This document shows, one piece after another, positions 1 to 6,732 of a DNA stretch of 22,227 bases; within the stretch, counting starts at the first letter, position 1; each line of letters opens with the position of its first letter. The notes under the pieces were generated by a model. It did no database searches. It was not told the DNA's origin and worked only from the letters and a program-made list of their open reading frames with translations. Both the position numbers and the translations under genes were made by a program. The DNA comes from Avidehalobacter sp964569265 (GTDB lineage: Bacteria; Bacillota; Dehalobacteriia; UBA4068; UBA4997). The stretch covers positions 1-22,227 of the forward strand of contig CAZMTO010000026.1 in the NCBI GenBank assembly GCA_964569265.1, read 5' to 3'.

Positions 1-969
1 TTCTATACCCACCAGATGTTTTAACTGCGGCATTTTGGCCGCCATATACAGCCCAATGGTGCCAATACCGCAATATGCATCTATCAAAACGCGGCAATCA
101 TCGCCCAAAAGCCCAGCCACCACAGCCAGCAGCTTTTGCGTTTGCCTGTTATTTACCTGAAAAAAGGCCGGCGGAGAAATTTGATACTGCGTACCGGCCA
201 AAGCATCGGTTATATATTCCCCCAAAGAATGTACCTGCCAACCGGCCGGAGTTTGCGTGGCCAAAACCTTAACAGCCGGGTAAGCCTGCTGCACCCGCTT
301 CAGCAACGGCAACACAGCACGGCGGTTTTCATCGGCCAGCTTAAACGCCAACATCATCTCGCCGCTGCTGTCCGATCTTCGCAGCATAACATCACTAACA
401 TTAGGCGGTATACCTGCACCCTGCAACCATTCTGCCACTGCCGCCATATCATCGGCAAACAGCAGAGAACAGCAGCAGGCCGCCGGGCGGTGTGAACCTT
501 CATCCCAAAAGCACAGCACCGCACCGTCAGCCGTATGCGCAACGTGGTACACCGCTTTGTTGCGGTAATGATACAGCTCGTTAGCACCCTGTATCAGCCT
601 AAGCGGCAAATCTGTGCCCAGCCCGCCAATGCGGCTTAATGCCGCCTGCACCTGCCCCTGTTTAAAACTAAGCTCCTCATCATATGTCATATGCTGCATC
701 TGACAGCCACCGCAGCCGCCAAACGCCGGGCACAGCGGTTCAATGCGGCCAACTGCCGCCTTTATTACCCTTTGCAGCTTGGCATAATATATTTTTTTGC
801 GATACCCGGTAATTTCGGCCTGTACCAGCTCACCGCGCAGCGCACCTTCTACAAAAAATACCCGCCCGCCAAAGCGCGCTACACCGCGGCCATCGTGTGC
901 ATAGCCGGTTATTGTCAATTCAAGGCTGCTGCCTATAGTTAATTCTGTTGAAAAATTTTGTGTTAACAC
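1..969 (-). CDS. rlmD: 23S rRNA (uracil-5-)-methyltransferase, RlmD/TrmA family (C-terminus cut by window edge)
   Basis: SAM-dependent m5U methyltransferase acting on rRNA (or tRNA). The 323 codons present begin with GTG at 969, nine bases after a GGAG site. An N-terminal TRAM-like RNA-binding region (about residues 10-70, with GYAHDGRGVAR) is followed by iron-sulfur cysteines C80, C86 and C89 and a CCC at 165-167 that should supply the fourth ligand. Then come the family motif QISPPAFFQVN and the SAM-binding motif DAYCGIGTIGL. The catalytic C-terminal cysteine lies beyond the window, so the reading frame is open at base 1. This looks like a window cut, not a broken gene. The family is clear; whether it modifies U1939, U747 or both (RlmD, RlmCD) cannot be decided from this part. 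It is divergent from the deacylase gene at 1062. Confidence 0.93.
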   Translation of the reverse strand, partial: MLTQNFSTELTIGSSLELTITGYAHDGRGVARFGGRVFFVEGALRGELVQAEITGYRKKIYYAKLQRVIKAAVGRIEPLCPAFGGCGGCQMQHMTYDEELSFKQGQVQAALSRIGGLGTDLPLRLIQGANELYHYRNKAVYHVAHTADGAVLCFWDEGSHRPAACCCSLLFADDMAAVAEWLQGAGIPPNVSDVMLRRSDSSGEMMLAFKLADENRRAVLPLLKRVQQAYPAVKVLATQTPAGWQVHSLGEYITDALAGTQYQISPPAFFQVNNRQTQKLLAVVAGLLGDDCRVLIDAYCGIGTIGLYMAAKMPQLKHLVGIE

Positions 970-1061
970 CGTTGCAATCTCCGTAAAAATTTTGTAATAT
1001 ATTTTTTGTAATATATTGATTTTGTAACTTATATTTATAAATTGTAAAAGGAGCAATAATT
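970..1061. promoter_or_regulatory. Divergent promoter region with short tandem repeats
   Basis: This AT-rich 92-base spacer must hold promoters for both divergent genes. The block TTTTGTAATATAT occurs at 990-1002 and again, as TTTTGTAATATATT, at 1004-1017; TTTTGTAA recurs at 1020-1027. A possible plus-strand promoter is TTGTAA (1006-1011), 18 bases, TATATT (1030-1035). A possible minus-strand one uses TTGCTC and TATAAG. Both are weak calls in AT-rich DNA. Confidence 0.4.
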
Positions 1062-1553
1062 ATGGCTAAAAATAAAAAAATCAGCAAAACCAATGCCCTG
1101 CGCGAGCTTGACACCCTGCATATAGCCTACGAATGTACATCTTACGACTGCGAAAGCTTTATGGACGGCGTAAGTGTGGCTGCGGCTATCGGCAAAACCT
1201 GTGACGAAGTTTATAAAACTCTGATAACAGTGGGCGCCAGCCGTGCCAACTATGTGTTTGTTATTCCGGCTGATAAAGAGCTTGACCTGAAAAAAGCCGC
1301 TGCTGCCGTTGGTGAAAAATCGGTAACTATGATACACGCCAAAGACATTACCCCCACCACAGGCTATGTAAAGGGCGGCTGTTCTCCCGTCGGGATGAAA
1401 AAAGCTTTTCGCACCGTTATCCACGCCGATGCCCAAAGCCTTGCCAAAATAACCGTAAGCGCCGGCAAGCTGGGTATGCAGATGACTTTAGCCCCTGCCG
1501 ACCTGCAACAGGCTTGTCACGCCGAATTTGCCGCCATCACACATATTGACTAA
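1062..1553 (+). CDS. ybaK: YbaK/EbsC-type Cys-tRNA(Pro) deacylase
   Basis: Trans-acting editing enzyme of the cytoplasm. The family hydrolyses Cys-tRNA(Pro) formed when prolyl-tRNA synthetase charges cysteine by mistake. The 163-aa length is normal for a single-domain YbaK protein. Visible landmarks are the N-terminal KTNALRELD, the VYKTLI segment with the lysine expected in the active site, and KGGCSPVGMKK, the conserved G-x-SP-x-G region near residue 107. The ATG follows AAAGGAG by nine bases. It is a monocistronic plus-strand gene with a strong terminator downstream. I am confident of the family; substrate preference within the YbaK/ProX superfamily is inferred from similarity only. Confidence 0.93.
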   Translation: MAKNKKISKTNALRELDTLHIAYECTSYDCESFMDGVSVAAAIGKTCDEVYKTLITVGASRANYVFVIPADKELDLKKAAAAVGEKSVTMIHAKDITPTTGYVKGGCSPVGMKKAFRTVIHADAQSLAKITVSAGKLGMQMTLAPADLQQACHAEFAAITHID

Positions 1554-1599
1554 CCCTATTTTAGCACATATCGCTTAAATTGCAAACCCAATAAACAGC

Positions 1600-1645
1600 A
1601 AAACCGTCGTCAGGGCACAACCCCGGCGACGGTTTATTTTTTTTG
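1600..1645 (+). terminator. Rho-independent terminator after ybaK
   Basis: A perfect 9-bp stem AAACCGTCG (1601-1609) pairs with CGACGGTTT (1627-1635). Further pairing of AGGG with CCCC-side bases occurs inside, and eight T follow at 1637-1644. On the opposite strand the hairpin is followed by a weaker T-rich stretch, so it may also end the convergent putP transcript. Confidence 0.9.
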
Positions 1646-1653
1646 CGTTTTTA

Positions 1654-3123
1654 TTACAGATTAGATACAGCCTTGTCAAACAAAGCTTCCGATTCTTTAT
1701 CCGGCCAAATAAGGCTTACCACCACAATAGACAGCGCCGACAGGATAAAGCCCGGCAAAAGTGCGTAAATACCGGTGTTATCACCAAAGATCAGCCACAA
1801 AATAACGGTGGAACCACCAACCACAATACCGGTTACTGCACCCTTAAAGCTGGTTTTACGCCAGAACAGTGAGAACAACATAACGGCAGAAAATGCACCG
1901 CCTAAACCGGCCCAGCCATCCGATACCAGATCCATAATGCTGTTGTTCGGGTCTATGCCAATGCACAGCGCCAGCAGAGCTACACCCAGCACCGCACCGC
2001 GGCTTACCAGCATCAACTGCTTTTCAGTAATGTCCGGCTTAAAGGGCTTAACCAAATCGTTGGCGATAGAAGAAGCACTTACCAGCAACTGACTGTCGGC
2101 CGTAGACATAGTGGCCGACAGCACGGCAGCCAGCAAAAAGCCGGCAATAATGCTGGGAAAGATATAATCAATAGCCACCAAAAAGATAGATTCGGCATCG
2201 GCATCGGTAAAGGGCAGGTTATAATGTGCCACAACCGCACGCCCGATAATGCCAAGGCAGATAGCCATACTTAAGGTAACAGCTACCCAAAAAACGCCGA
2301 TCCAACGAGAATACTTCAGCTCCTGAGGGTCTTTAATTGCCATAAAGCGTACAATAATGTGTGGCATACCAAAATAGCCAAGGCCCCACGCCAGGTTCGA
2401 TGCCACCGACTTCCAATCCATACCTTCAGTGCTACCCGACAGCTTTAAGTACGATTCACCGCCGCCCTCCAGCAGAGGAACAATTTCGCTCCAGTTGGCA
2501 CCCAGCATAACAAACATCGTAACCGGCACCACCACCATAGCCACAAACATCAGCGAACCCTGAATAGCGTCTGTCCAGCATACAGCCAAAAAGCCGCCCA
2601 CAAAGGTAAATATCAAAATAAGCAGCCAGCCGATAAACAGCGCCAAAAAATAAGGCATATCAAATACGGTAGAAAACAGCTTGGCACCTGCTACAATGGC
2701 CGATGCAGTGTAAATAAGGAAGAAAATAGTAATAAACACCGCCGTAACTGTTTTCAGCACGTTGCTGTTATCGTGAAAACGATTACTCAAAAATTCCGGC
2801 ATGGTCAGCGCATTATCCAGAGATTCGGAGAAAATACGCAAACGATACGCCACAAACTTCCAGTTAAGATACGTGCCCAAGCCCAAACCAATCGCAATCC
2901 AGGCTTCACACAAGCCGCCAACATAAAGCGCACCCGGCAGACCCATCAGCAGCCAGCCGCTCATATCCGATGCCTGTGCAGACAGTGCCGTTGACCATTT
3001 ACCCAGCCCACGGCCGCCCAATATGTACTCAGCCATGGTAGACGACTTATTGGCAGAATACAAACTTACCGCCACCAACAGGCCAAGATAAAACACAAAG
3101 CAACCAACAATTATCCAATCCAT
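1654..3123 (-). CDS. putP: Sodium/proline symporter PutP
   Basis: Inner-membrane Na+/proline cotransporter of the solute:sodium symporter (SSS) family, 489 aa, close to the usual length of about 500. The protein is hydrophobic throughout, consistent with about 13 membrane segments. Strong matches to PutP include SAQASDMSGWLLMGLPGA near residues 48-65 (D53 and S55 correspond to Na+-site residues of E. coli PutP), GGFLAVCWTDAIQG, and SATMSTADSQLLVSASS, the TM8 cation-site region. The start is the ATG at 3121-3123, preceded by GGAGG at a 6-base spacing. A longer in-frame reading to 3183 has no ribosome site and overlaps the promoter. It is transcribed alone from a promoter at 3155-3183. A role in proline uptake for osmoprotection or catabolism is inferred; no proline dehydrogenase gene is nearby. 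Confidence 0.94.
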   Translation of the reverse strand: MDWIIVGCFVFYLGLLVAVSLYSANKSSTMAEYILGGRGLGKWSTALSAQASDMSGWLLMGLPGALYVGGLCEAWIAIGLGLGTYLNWKFVAYRLRIFSESLDNALTMPEFLSNRFHDNSNVLKTVTAVFITIFFLIYTASAIVAGAKLFSTVFDMPYFLALFIGWLLILIFTFVGGFLAVCWTDAIQGSLMFVAMVVVPVTMFVMLGANWSEIVPLLEGGGESYLKLSGSTEGMDWKSVASNLAWGLGYFGMPHIIVRFMAIKDPQELKYSRWIGVFWVAVTLSMAICLGIIGRAVVAHYNLPFTDADAESIFLVAIDYIFPSIIAGFLLAAVLSATMSTADSQLLVSASSIANDLVKPFKPDITEKQLMLVSRGAVLGVALLALCIGIDPNNSIMDLVSDGWAGLGGAFSAVMLFSLFWRKTSFKGAVTGIVVGGSTVILWLIFGDNTGIYALLPGFILSALSIVVVSLIWPDKESEALFDKAVSNL

Positions 3124-3147
3124 AACAAACCTCCATTTTAGTCTACT

Positions 3148-3183
3148 AAATACAATTATATACCCAAAATTTGTATTTGGCAA
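3148..3183 (-). promoter_or_regulatory. Sigma-A-type putP promoter with overlapping inverted repeat
   Basis: Read on the minus strand: TTGCCA (3183-3178), 17 bases, TATAAT (3160-3155). A perfect 8-bp inverted repeat, AAATACAA (3148-3155) and TTGTATTT (3171-3178), covers the -10 and spacer and could be an operator. Confidence 0.7.
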
Positions 3184-3237
3184 GGCTTTTCCAGCGGCAA
3201 TCGGCCTTTATGCCATTGCATACAATATTTTTTCTGC

Positions 3238-3282
3238 AAAAAAAATCAGGGCTGTATTCCAATCTGTAAGAATACAGCCCTG
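3238..3282 (-). terminator. Rho-independent terminator after rny
   Basis: A perfect 13-bp stem CAGGGCTGTATTC (3247-3259) and GAATACAGCCCTG (3270-3282) with a 10-base loop. On the minus strand it is followed by a run of eight T (A-run at 3238-3245). It separates rny from putP. Confidence 0.94.
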
Positions 3283-3310
3283 TATTTGGTTTAATTATTG
3301 CTGTTGCCGC

Positions 3311-4861
3311 TTATTTGGCATAATCGGTAACACGTGTTTCACGAATCAGCACAATTTTTATCTGGCCGGGATAATCCAGTTCTTCTTCAATGCGCTTGGC
3401 AATCTCTCTAACCATTACCTCGGCGCGGTTTTCCGAAACCTTTTCCGGCTTCAGCATAATACGCAGTTCTCTGCCGGCCTGAATAGCATAAGCGCTTTCT
3501 ACACCGTCAAAGTCCTTAGCAATGCCCTCAAGTTTTTCCATACGCTTGATGTACGATTCCAGCGTATCACGACGGGCACCCGGACGTGCCGCCGAAATAG
3601 CATCGGCAGCCTGAACCAACGCCGCCTCAATCGATTCTACCTCGACATCACCGTGGTGCGCCAAAATGCAGTGTACCACAGCCTTGCTTTCGTGATATTT
3701 TTTCGCAATATCCGCACCGATTTCCACGTGCGGGCCCTCAACCTCGTGGTCAATGGCCTTGCCGATATCGTGCAGCAAGCCGGCACGCTTGGCCAAAGTT
3801 ACATCTACGCCAATTTCCGCAGCCATAATACCGGCCAAATGCGATACCTCGATAGAATGTTTTAACACATTTTGCCCATAACTGGTACGGTAGTGCAAAC
3901 GCCCAAGCAGCTTAATAATTTCGGGGTGCAAGCCGTGAACATTAGTATCAAGCGCGGCCTGTTCGCCCTCCTGCTTAATCTTCTGCTCAACTTCTTTTTT
4001 GGCTTTTTCCACCATTTCTTCAATACGAGCCGGGTGTATACGCCCGTCAACAATCAGCTTGCCCAAAGCCAGGCGGGCAATTTCGCGGCGTACAGGGTCA
4101 AAGCCGGACAAAATAACAGCCTCCGGCGTATCGTCAATAATCAAATCAATGCCGGTTAAATTTTCCAGCGTACGAATATTGCGACCTTCTCGGCCGATAA
4201 TGCGTCCCTTCATTTCATCGTTAGGCAGTGCTACCACCGAAACAGTATTTTCAGCCACGTGGTCAGCCGCCACACGCTGAATAGCCTGCGTGATAATTTC
4301 CCGTGCTTTGGTTTCGCCTTCTTCTTTAGCTTTAGCTTCCATCTCGCGTATCATCGCCGCCATATCCACCTGAACATCCTTGTTCAAGTCTGCCAAAAGC
4401 TGTTCTTTGGCCTGCTCACAGGTTAAACCGGATATTCTTTCCAGCTCAGCCAGTTGTTCCTGCTCCAAAGTCTGCATTTTATCGCGCATCTGCTCCAGTT
4501 CGGCATCTTTGCTGCGCAAAAAGCTCTCTTTCTTTTCAATGCTGTCCATCTTTTTGTCCAGAGAATCTTCTTTTTGCAGCAAACGCTGTTCCATCTGGTT
4601 AAGCTCATGTCGACGCGATTTCAAGTCCTTTTCGGCATCATTGCGCATCTTAAAAATTTCGTCTTTAGCCTCCAGCAGGGCTTCCTTCTTTTTAGATTCC
4701 GCAGCCTTAGCAGCATCGTCCAACATTTTATCGGCATTTTCCTTAGCCGAACCCAGCTTAGCTTCCGACAGCTTACGGTAAATAACGCTGCCTATAAAGT
4801 AACCGGCAGCAATACCAACCGCCAAGCCTACCAGCAAATACAAAATCTCTTTGCCACCCAA
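3311..4861 (-). CDS. rny: Ribonuclease Y (endoribonuclease)
   Basis: Membrane-anchored endonuclease that starts mRNA decay in many Bacillota. The 516 aa show the family order. One N-terminal membrane helix (about residues 5-27) is followed by a long charged coiled coil to about 200, and then a KH domain with GRIIGREGRNIRTLENLTG. Next is an HD domain with LLHDIGKA and the downstream AHHGDVE, and a C-terminal region rich in EVMVREIAKRIEEELDYP. The start is TTG at 4861-4859, following AAGGAGGTG at a good distance; no ATG gives a better fit. The gene stands alone, with a strong terminator downstream. Upstream is a long leader with a terminator-like hairpin, which suggests control by attenuation or RNA structure. 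Confidence 0.96.
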   Translation of the reverse strand: MGGKEILYLLVGLAVGIAAGYFIGSVIYRKLSEAKLGSAKENADKMLDDAAKAAESKKKEALLEAKDEIFKMRNDAEKDLKSRRHELNQMEQRLLQKEDSLDKKMDSIEKKESFLRSKDAELEQMRDKMQTLEQEQLAELERISGLTCEQAKEQLLADLNKDVQVDMAAMIREMEAKAKEEGETKAREIITQAIQRVAADHVAENTVSVVALPNDEMKGRIIGREGRNIRTLENLTGIDLIIDDTPEAVILSGFDPVRREIARLALGKLIVDGRIHPARIEEMVEKAKKEVEQKIKQEGEQAALDTNVHGLHPEIIKLLGRLHYRTSYGQNVLKHSIEVSHLAGIMAAEIGVDVTLAKRAGLLHDIGKAIDHEVEGPHVEIGADIAKKYHESKAVVHCILAHHGDVEVESIEAALVQAADAISAARPGARRDTLESYIKRMEKLEGIAKDFDGVESAYAIQAGRELRIMLKPEKVSENRAEVMVREIAKRIEEELDYPGQIKIVLIRETRVTDYAK

Positions 4862-4906
4862 TTAATTTCACCTCCTTAATTTTGTTGTTTTTTTATTAGC
4901 CAAACA

Positions 4907-4935
4907 TAAAAACAAGCCCGGAAGCATCCGAGCTT
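4907..4935 (-). terminator. Terminator-like hairpin upstream of rny
   Basis: On the minus strand AAGCTCGGA (4935-4927), loop TGCT, TCCGGGCTT (4922-4914) form nine pairs, one of them a G-U wobble that pairs only in a minus-strand RNA. GTTTTTATG follows. It lies about 40 bases before the rny ribosome site. Its 5' arm shares 4932-4935 with the long closing stem described for the leader RNA. Confidence 0.7.
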
Positions 4936-4952
4936 TTAGAATAAATTTACAT

Positions 4953-5027
4953 TTTAAATATATGACACCCCTGCACCCGGCGGCAAAAACCTGCCACACA
5001 GCCGCAAAAATATCACGCGCAACAAAC
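4953..5027. repeat. Direct repeat flanking the aroK-like gene, long copy
   Basis: It contains TTTAAATATATGA (4953-4965) and CAGCCGCAAAAATATCAC (4999-5016), followed by GCGCAACAAA. The two blocks recur in the same order and orientation at 5869-5911 with small indels. This copy carries about 30 extra bases between the blocks. It lies within the 3' half of the candidate RNA. Confidence 0.7.
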
Positions 5028-5222
5028 GCCGGGCTATTTATTTACCCAAAACAGCCGCTACCAAACCCAATATATAAAAATCTGCAATCACTTGTTATAT
5101 TAAAGACTCTATAAATTAAGCCAAACCACGGGCGAATGCCTGCATACGGCACCAAAAAATGCCAAATGTAAAATCTATTCTAAAAGCCATAAAAATATTT
5201 ATATTTTTACAACTACATATAT

Positions 5223-5251
5223 ATTGTATATTTTGTTATACAGATTGTCAA
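5223..5251 (-). promoter_or_regulatory. Consensus sigma-A promoter for the rny leader
   Basis: On the minus strand TTGACA (5251-5246), a 17-base spacer, TACAAT (5228-5223). The -35 is perfect and the -10 has one mismatch. It lies just after the aroK-like stop codon and points toward rny. Confidence 0.85.
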
Positions 5252-5284
5252 GCCCTTGCGCAAAATCAAGCTTAATTTTACTGC

Positions 5285-5827
5285 CTACTTACCTACAGTC
5301 TGCATAAATTCACAGATTTCGGCAGCGGCGGCTTCTATCCCCAATTTATCCAAATCCACCCTTAATTCGGCTGCTTCTGCATAAACAGCCGCCCTGTCGG
5401 CAATTTGCCGGGCTGCGGCTTCGGCTGTGGTGTGCGGTGCCAAAAACACCATATTATGCTTGCGTTTTATTCGGCGCAGCATAGTCTCCGGCTGGGCACT
5501 AAGCCAAACAGTGCGCCCCAACGCCTGCCACAAAGCCAACTGTTCGCTGTTGGGCAGCATTGCACCACCGGCAGCAATCACCAGCCGGCAGCTACCAAGC
5601 TGCTTTTTCAGCAGCAGGGTTTCTTCGGCATAATATCTTATTTTGCCATATTTGCGGTAAATTTCGTGCAGTTTAAGGCCGCATACCTCCTCAAGCGCCG
5701 CATCCAAATCCACAAAATCATAATTCAAAGCTTCGGCAAGCTGGCGGCCCAACGCCGTTTTGCCAACACCCATCATACCTATCAACACAACATTTTCCGT
5801 CAAATTTTTATTCAACATCTCAGTCAT
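5285..5827 (-). CDS. aroK: Shikimate-kinase-like protein (divergent)
   Basis: P-loop kinase of the shikimate kinase fold, 180 aa, the usual length. In the canonical reaction shikimate is phosphorylated at O3 by ATP in the chorismate pathway. Present are the Walker A GMMGVGKT (17-24), the D40-L-D42 pair, and ADRAAVY with R145 near the C-terminus. Changed are the family GE-x-x-FR motif, which reads GKIRYY (61-66) and so loses the arginine that contacts the shikimate carboxylate; GGG, which reads GGA (87-89); and the lid RPLL, which is not recognisable. It may therefore be a weak or altered enzyme, or a paralogue with another substrate. The start is the ATG at 5825-5827 after GGGTGA; a TTG nine codons upstream has no ribosome site. 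It lies between direct repeats, with no terminator of its own. Confidence 0.82.
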   Translation of the reverse strand: MTEMLNKNLTENVVLIGMMGVGKTALGRQLAEALNYDFVDLDAALEEVCGLKLHEIYRKYGKIRYYAEETLLLKKQLGSCRLVIAAGGAMLPNSEQLALWQALGRTVWLSAQPETMLRRIKRKHNMVFLAPHTTAEAAARQIADRAAVYAEAAELRVDLDKLGIEAAAAEICEFMQTVGK

Positions 5828-5868
5828 ATTTTCACCCGCTTTATTTAAAATCAACTGCCAAAAACTAA

Positions 5869-5911
5869 TTTAAATATATGATGCAGCCGGCAAAAATATC
5901 ACCGCACAAAA
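5869..5911. repeat. Direct repeat flanking the aroK-like gene, short copy
   Basis: It contains TTTAAATATATGA (5869-5881), identical to 4953-4965, and CAGCCGGCAAAAATATCAC (5884-5902), one insertion away from 4999-5016, then CGCACAAA. It sits in the leader of the aroK-like gene, directly after the terminator of the upstream operon. Confidence 0.7.
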
Positions 5912-5943
5912 AAAACACTGACACCGGGCAGGCGGCATCAGTG
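5908..5943 (-). terminator. Rho-independent terminator after the phosphorylase gene
   Basis: On the minus strand CACTGATGCCG and CGGTGTCAGTG (5943-5916) form 11 pairs, including two G-U wobbles, around a 6-base loop. Eight T follow (A-run at 5908-5915). It closes the long operon. Confidence 0.92.
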
Positions 5944-5969
5944 GTTTTATTTGCATTATTAAGCAAAAA

Positions 5970-6707
5970 CTATATTAAATCAATCAATTTTATCAGAATT
6001 TTCGTCAGCTTTGCGGTATTACCCTGCATTACGCTCCGCACCTCGTCATCGCTTACAGCATCTGCAAGGCCGCAACAAAAATTCGTCACCAACGCCAGAG
6101 AACCGTATTTTAAGCCCAGCTCGTTGGCCAGCGTCACCTCCGGCACACCCGTCATCCCCGACACCGTACCGCCCAGCATGGCATAAGCGCGTATTTCTGC
6201 CCGGCTTTCAAAGCGCGGCCCCTGCACGCACACATATACACCGTTCGGCACAATATCCACCCCGGCAGCCGCAGCCGCTGCGCCAAGGGTTTGCTGCCAT
6301 TCACGGTCGTAGCAATTTGTCATATCGGTATGCTGCAAACCGGCCTCGCCGCCGGTAAAATAAGTATGCTCACGCCCAAAGGTAAAGTCAATAAAATCGT
6401 CCACCAGCACAACACTGCCGGGTGCAACCTCTTTAAGCAAAGAACCCACCGCATTTACCGCCACAATTTTATCTACGCCCAACTGCTTTAACGCCCAAAT
6501 ATTAGCACGATAATTTATCATATGCGGCGGAATAGTGTGGTTTTTGGCATGGCGCGGCAAAAATGCCACCGTCTTGCTGCCGTTTTGCCCTTCTACCCGG
6601 CCCACAAACACAACCGCTTCTCCGTAAGGTGTTTGCACCTTGGTTTCCTGCTGATCTTTTAACGCTTCCCAATCATAAAAGCCTGTACCGGCAATCAAAC
6701 CCAGCAT
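5970..6707 (-). CDS. mtnP: PNP/MTAP-family nucleoside phosphorylase (methylthioadenosine/methylthioinosine or 6-oxopurine type)
   Basis: Cytoplasmic enzyme that cleaves a (methylthio)purine nucleoside with phosphate, for purine and methionine salvage. The 245 aa contain GTGFYD (7-12), FLPRHAKNHTIPPHMINYRA (49-68), NAVGSL (85-90), GPRFESRAEI (163-172) and SGMTGVPEVTLANELGL (183-199). The base-specificity loop reads VTNFCCG with N209. Adenine-specific MTAPs usually carry Asp here, so a 6-oxopurine substrate such as inosine, guanosine or methylthioinosine is quite possible. The ATG at 6707 follows AGGGGG. It is the last gene of the long operon, 25 bases after the DUF5131 gene, with a terminator downstream. 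The family is sure; the symbol and substrate are tentative. Confidence 0.86.
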   Translation of the reverse strand: MLGLIAGTGFYDWEALKDQQETKVQTPYGEAVVFVGRVEGQNGSKTVAFLPRHAKNHTIPPHMINYRANIWALKQLGVDKIVAVNAVGSLLKEVAPGSVVLVDDFIDFTFGREHTYFTGGEAGLQHTDMTNCYDREWQQTLGAAAAAAGVDIVPNGVYVCVQGPRFESRAEIRAYAMLGGTVSGMTGVPEVTLANELGLKYGSLALVTNFCCGLADAVSDDEVRSVMQGNTAKLTKILIKLIDLI

Positions 6708-6732
6708 ACATATGCCCCCTAAGCTCTAATAA

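Larger units (their letters stand above)
4907..5216 (-). ncRNA. Candidate structured leader RNA or sRNA upstream of rny
   Basis: This fills most of the 423-base gap 4862-5284, which has no convincing gene. Predicted transcription starts near 5216 from the promoter at 5223-5251. Bases 5187-5164 pair with 4954-4932 in a 23-bp closing stem containing one G-U wobble and one bulged U. Inside, CCCGGCG (5033-5027) pairs with CGCCGGG (4982-4976). Smaller hairpins such as GGCA/TGCC are also possible. The 3' end is the terminator-like hairpin at 4907-4935. The architecture (promoter, closed domain, terminator, ribosome site) resembles an attenuator or riboswitch, or a free RNA of about 310 nt. I could not match it to tmRNA, RNase P RNA, SRP RNA or a riboswitch I know. 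A relation to 6S RNA is not excluded, but it seems long for that. Confidence 0.55.

Noticed and set aside
3124..3183. N-terminal extension of PutP by 20 residues
   Set aside because: The extension runs through the promoter; GGAGG sits just before the internal ATG, where family similarity begins.
5116..5190. A 24-codon minus-strand frame in the rny leader, possible leader peptide
   Set aside because: The ATG has no ribosome site and the sequence has no run of regulatory codons. It overlaps the 5' arm of the closing stem, which made it tempting, but support is too thin.
4907..5216. The leader RNA as tmRNA, RNase P RNA or SRP RNA
   Set aside because: I found no CCA-ended tRNA-like end or tag frame, no GAGGAAAGTCC-type RNase P core, and no SRP helix-8 tetraloop signature.
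5828..5854. TTG start nine codons upstream for the aroK-like gene
   Set aside because: No ribosome site precedes it, while GGGTGA is well placed before the ATG at 5827.
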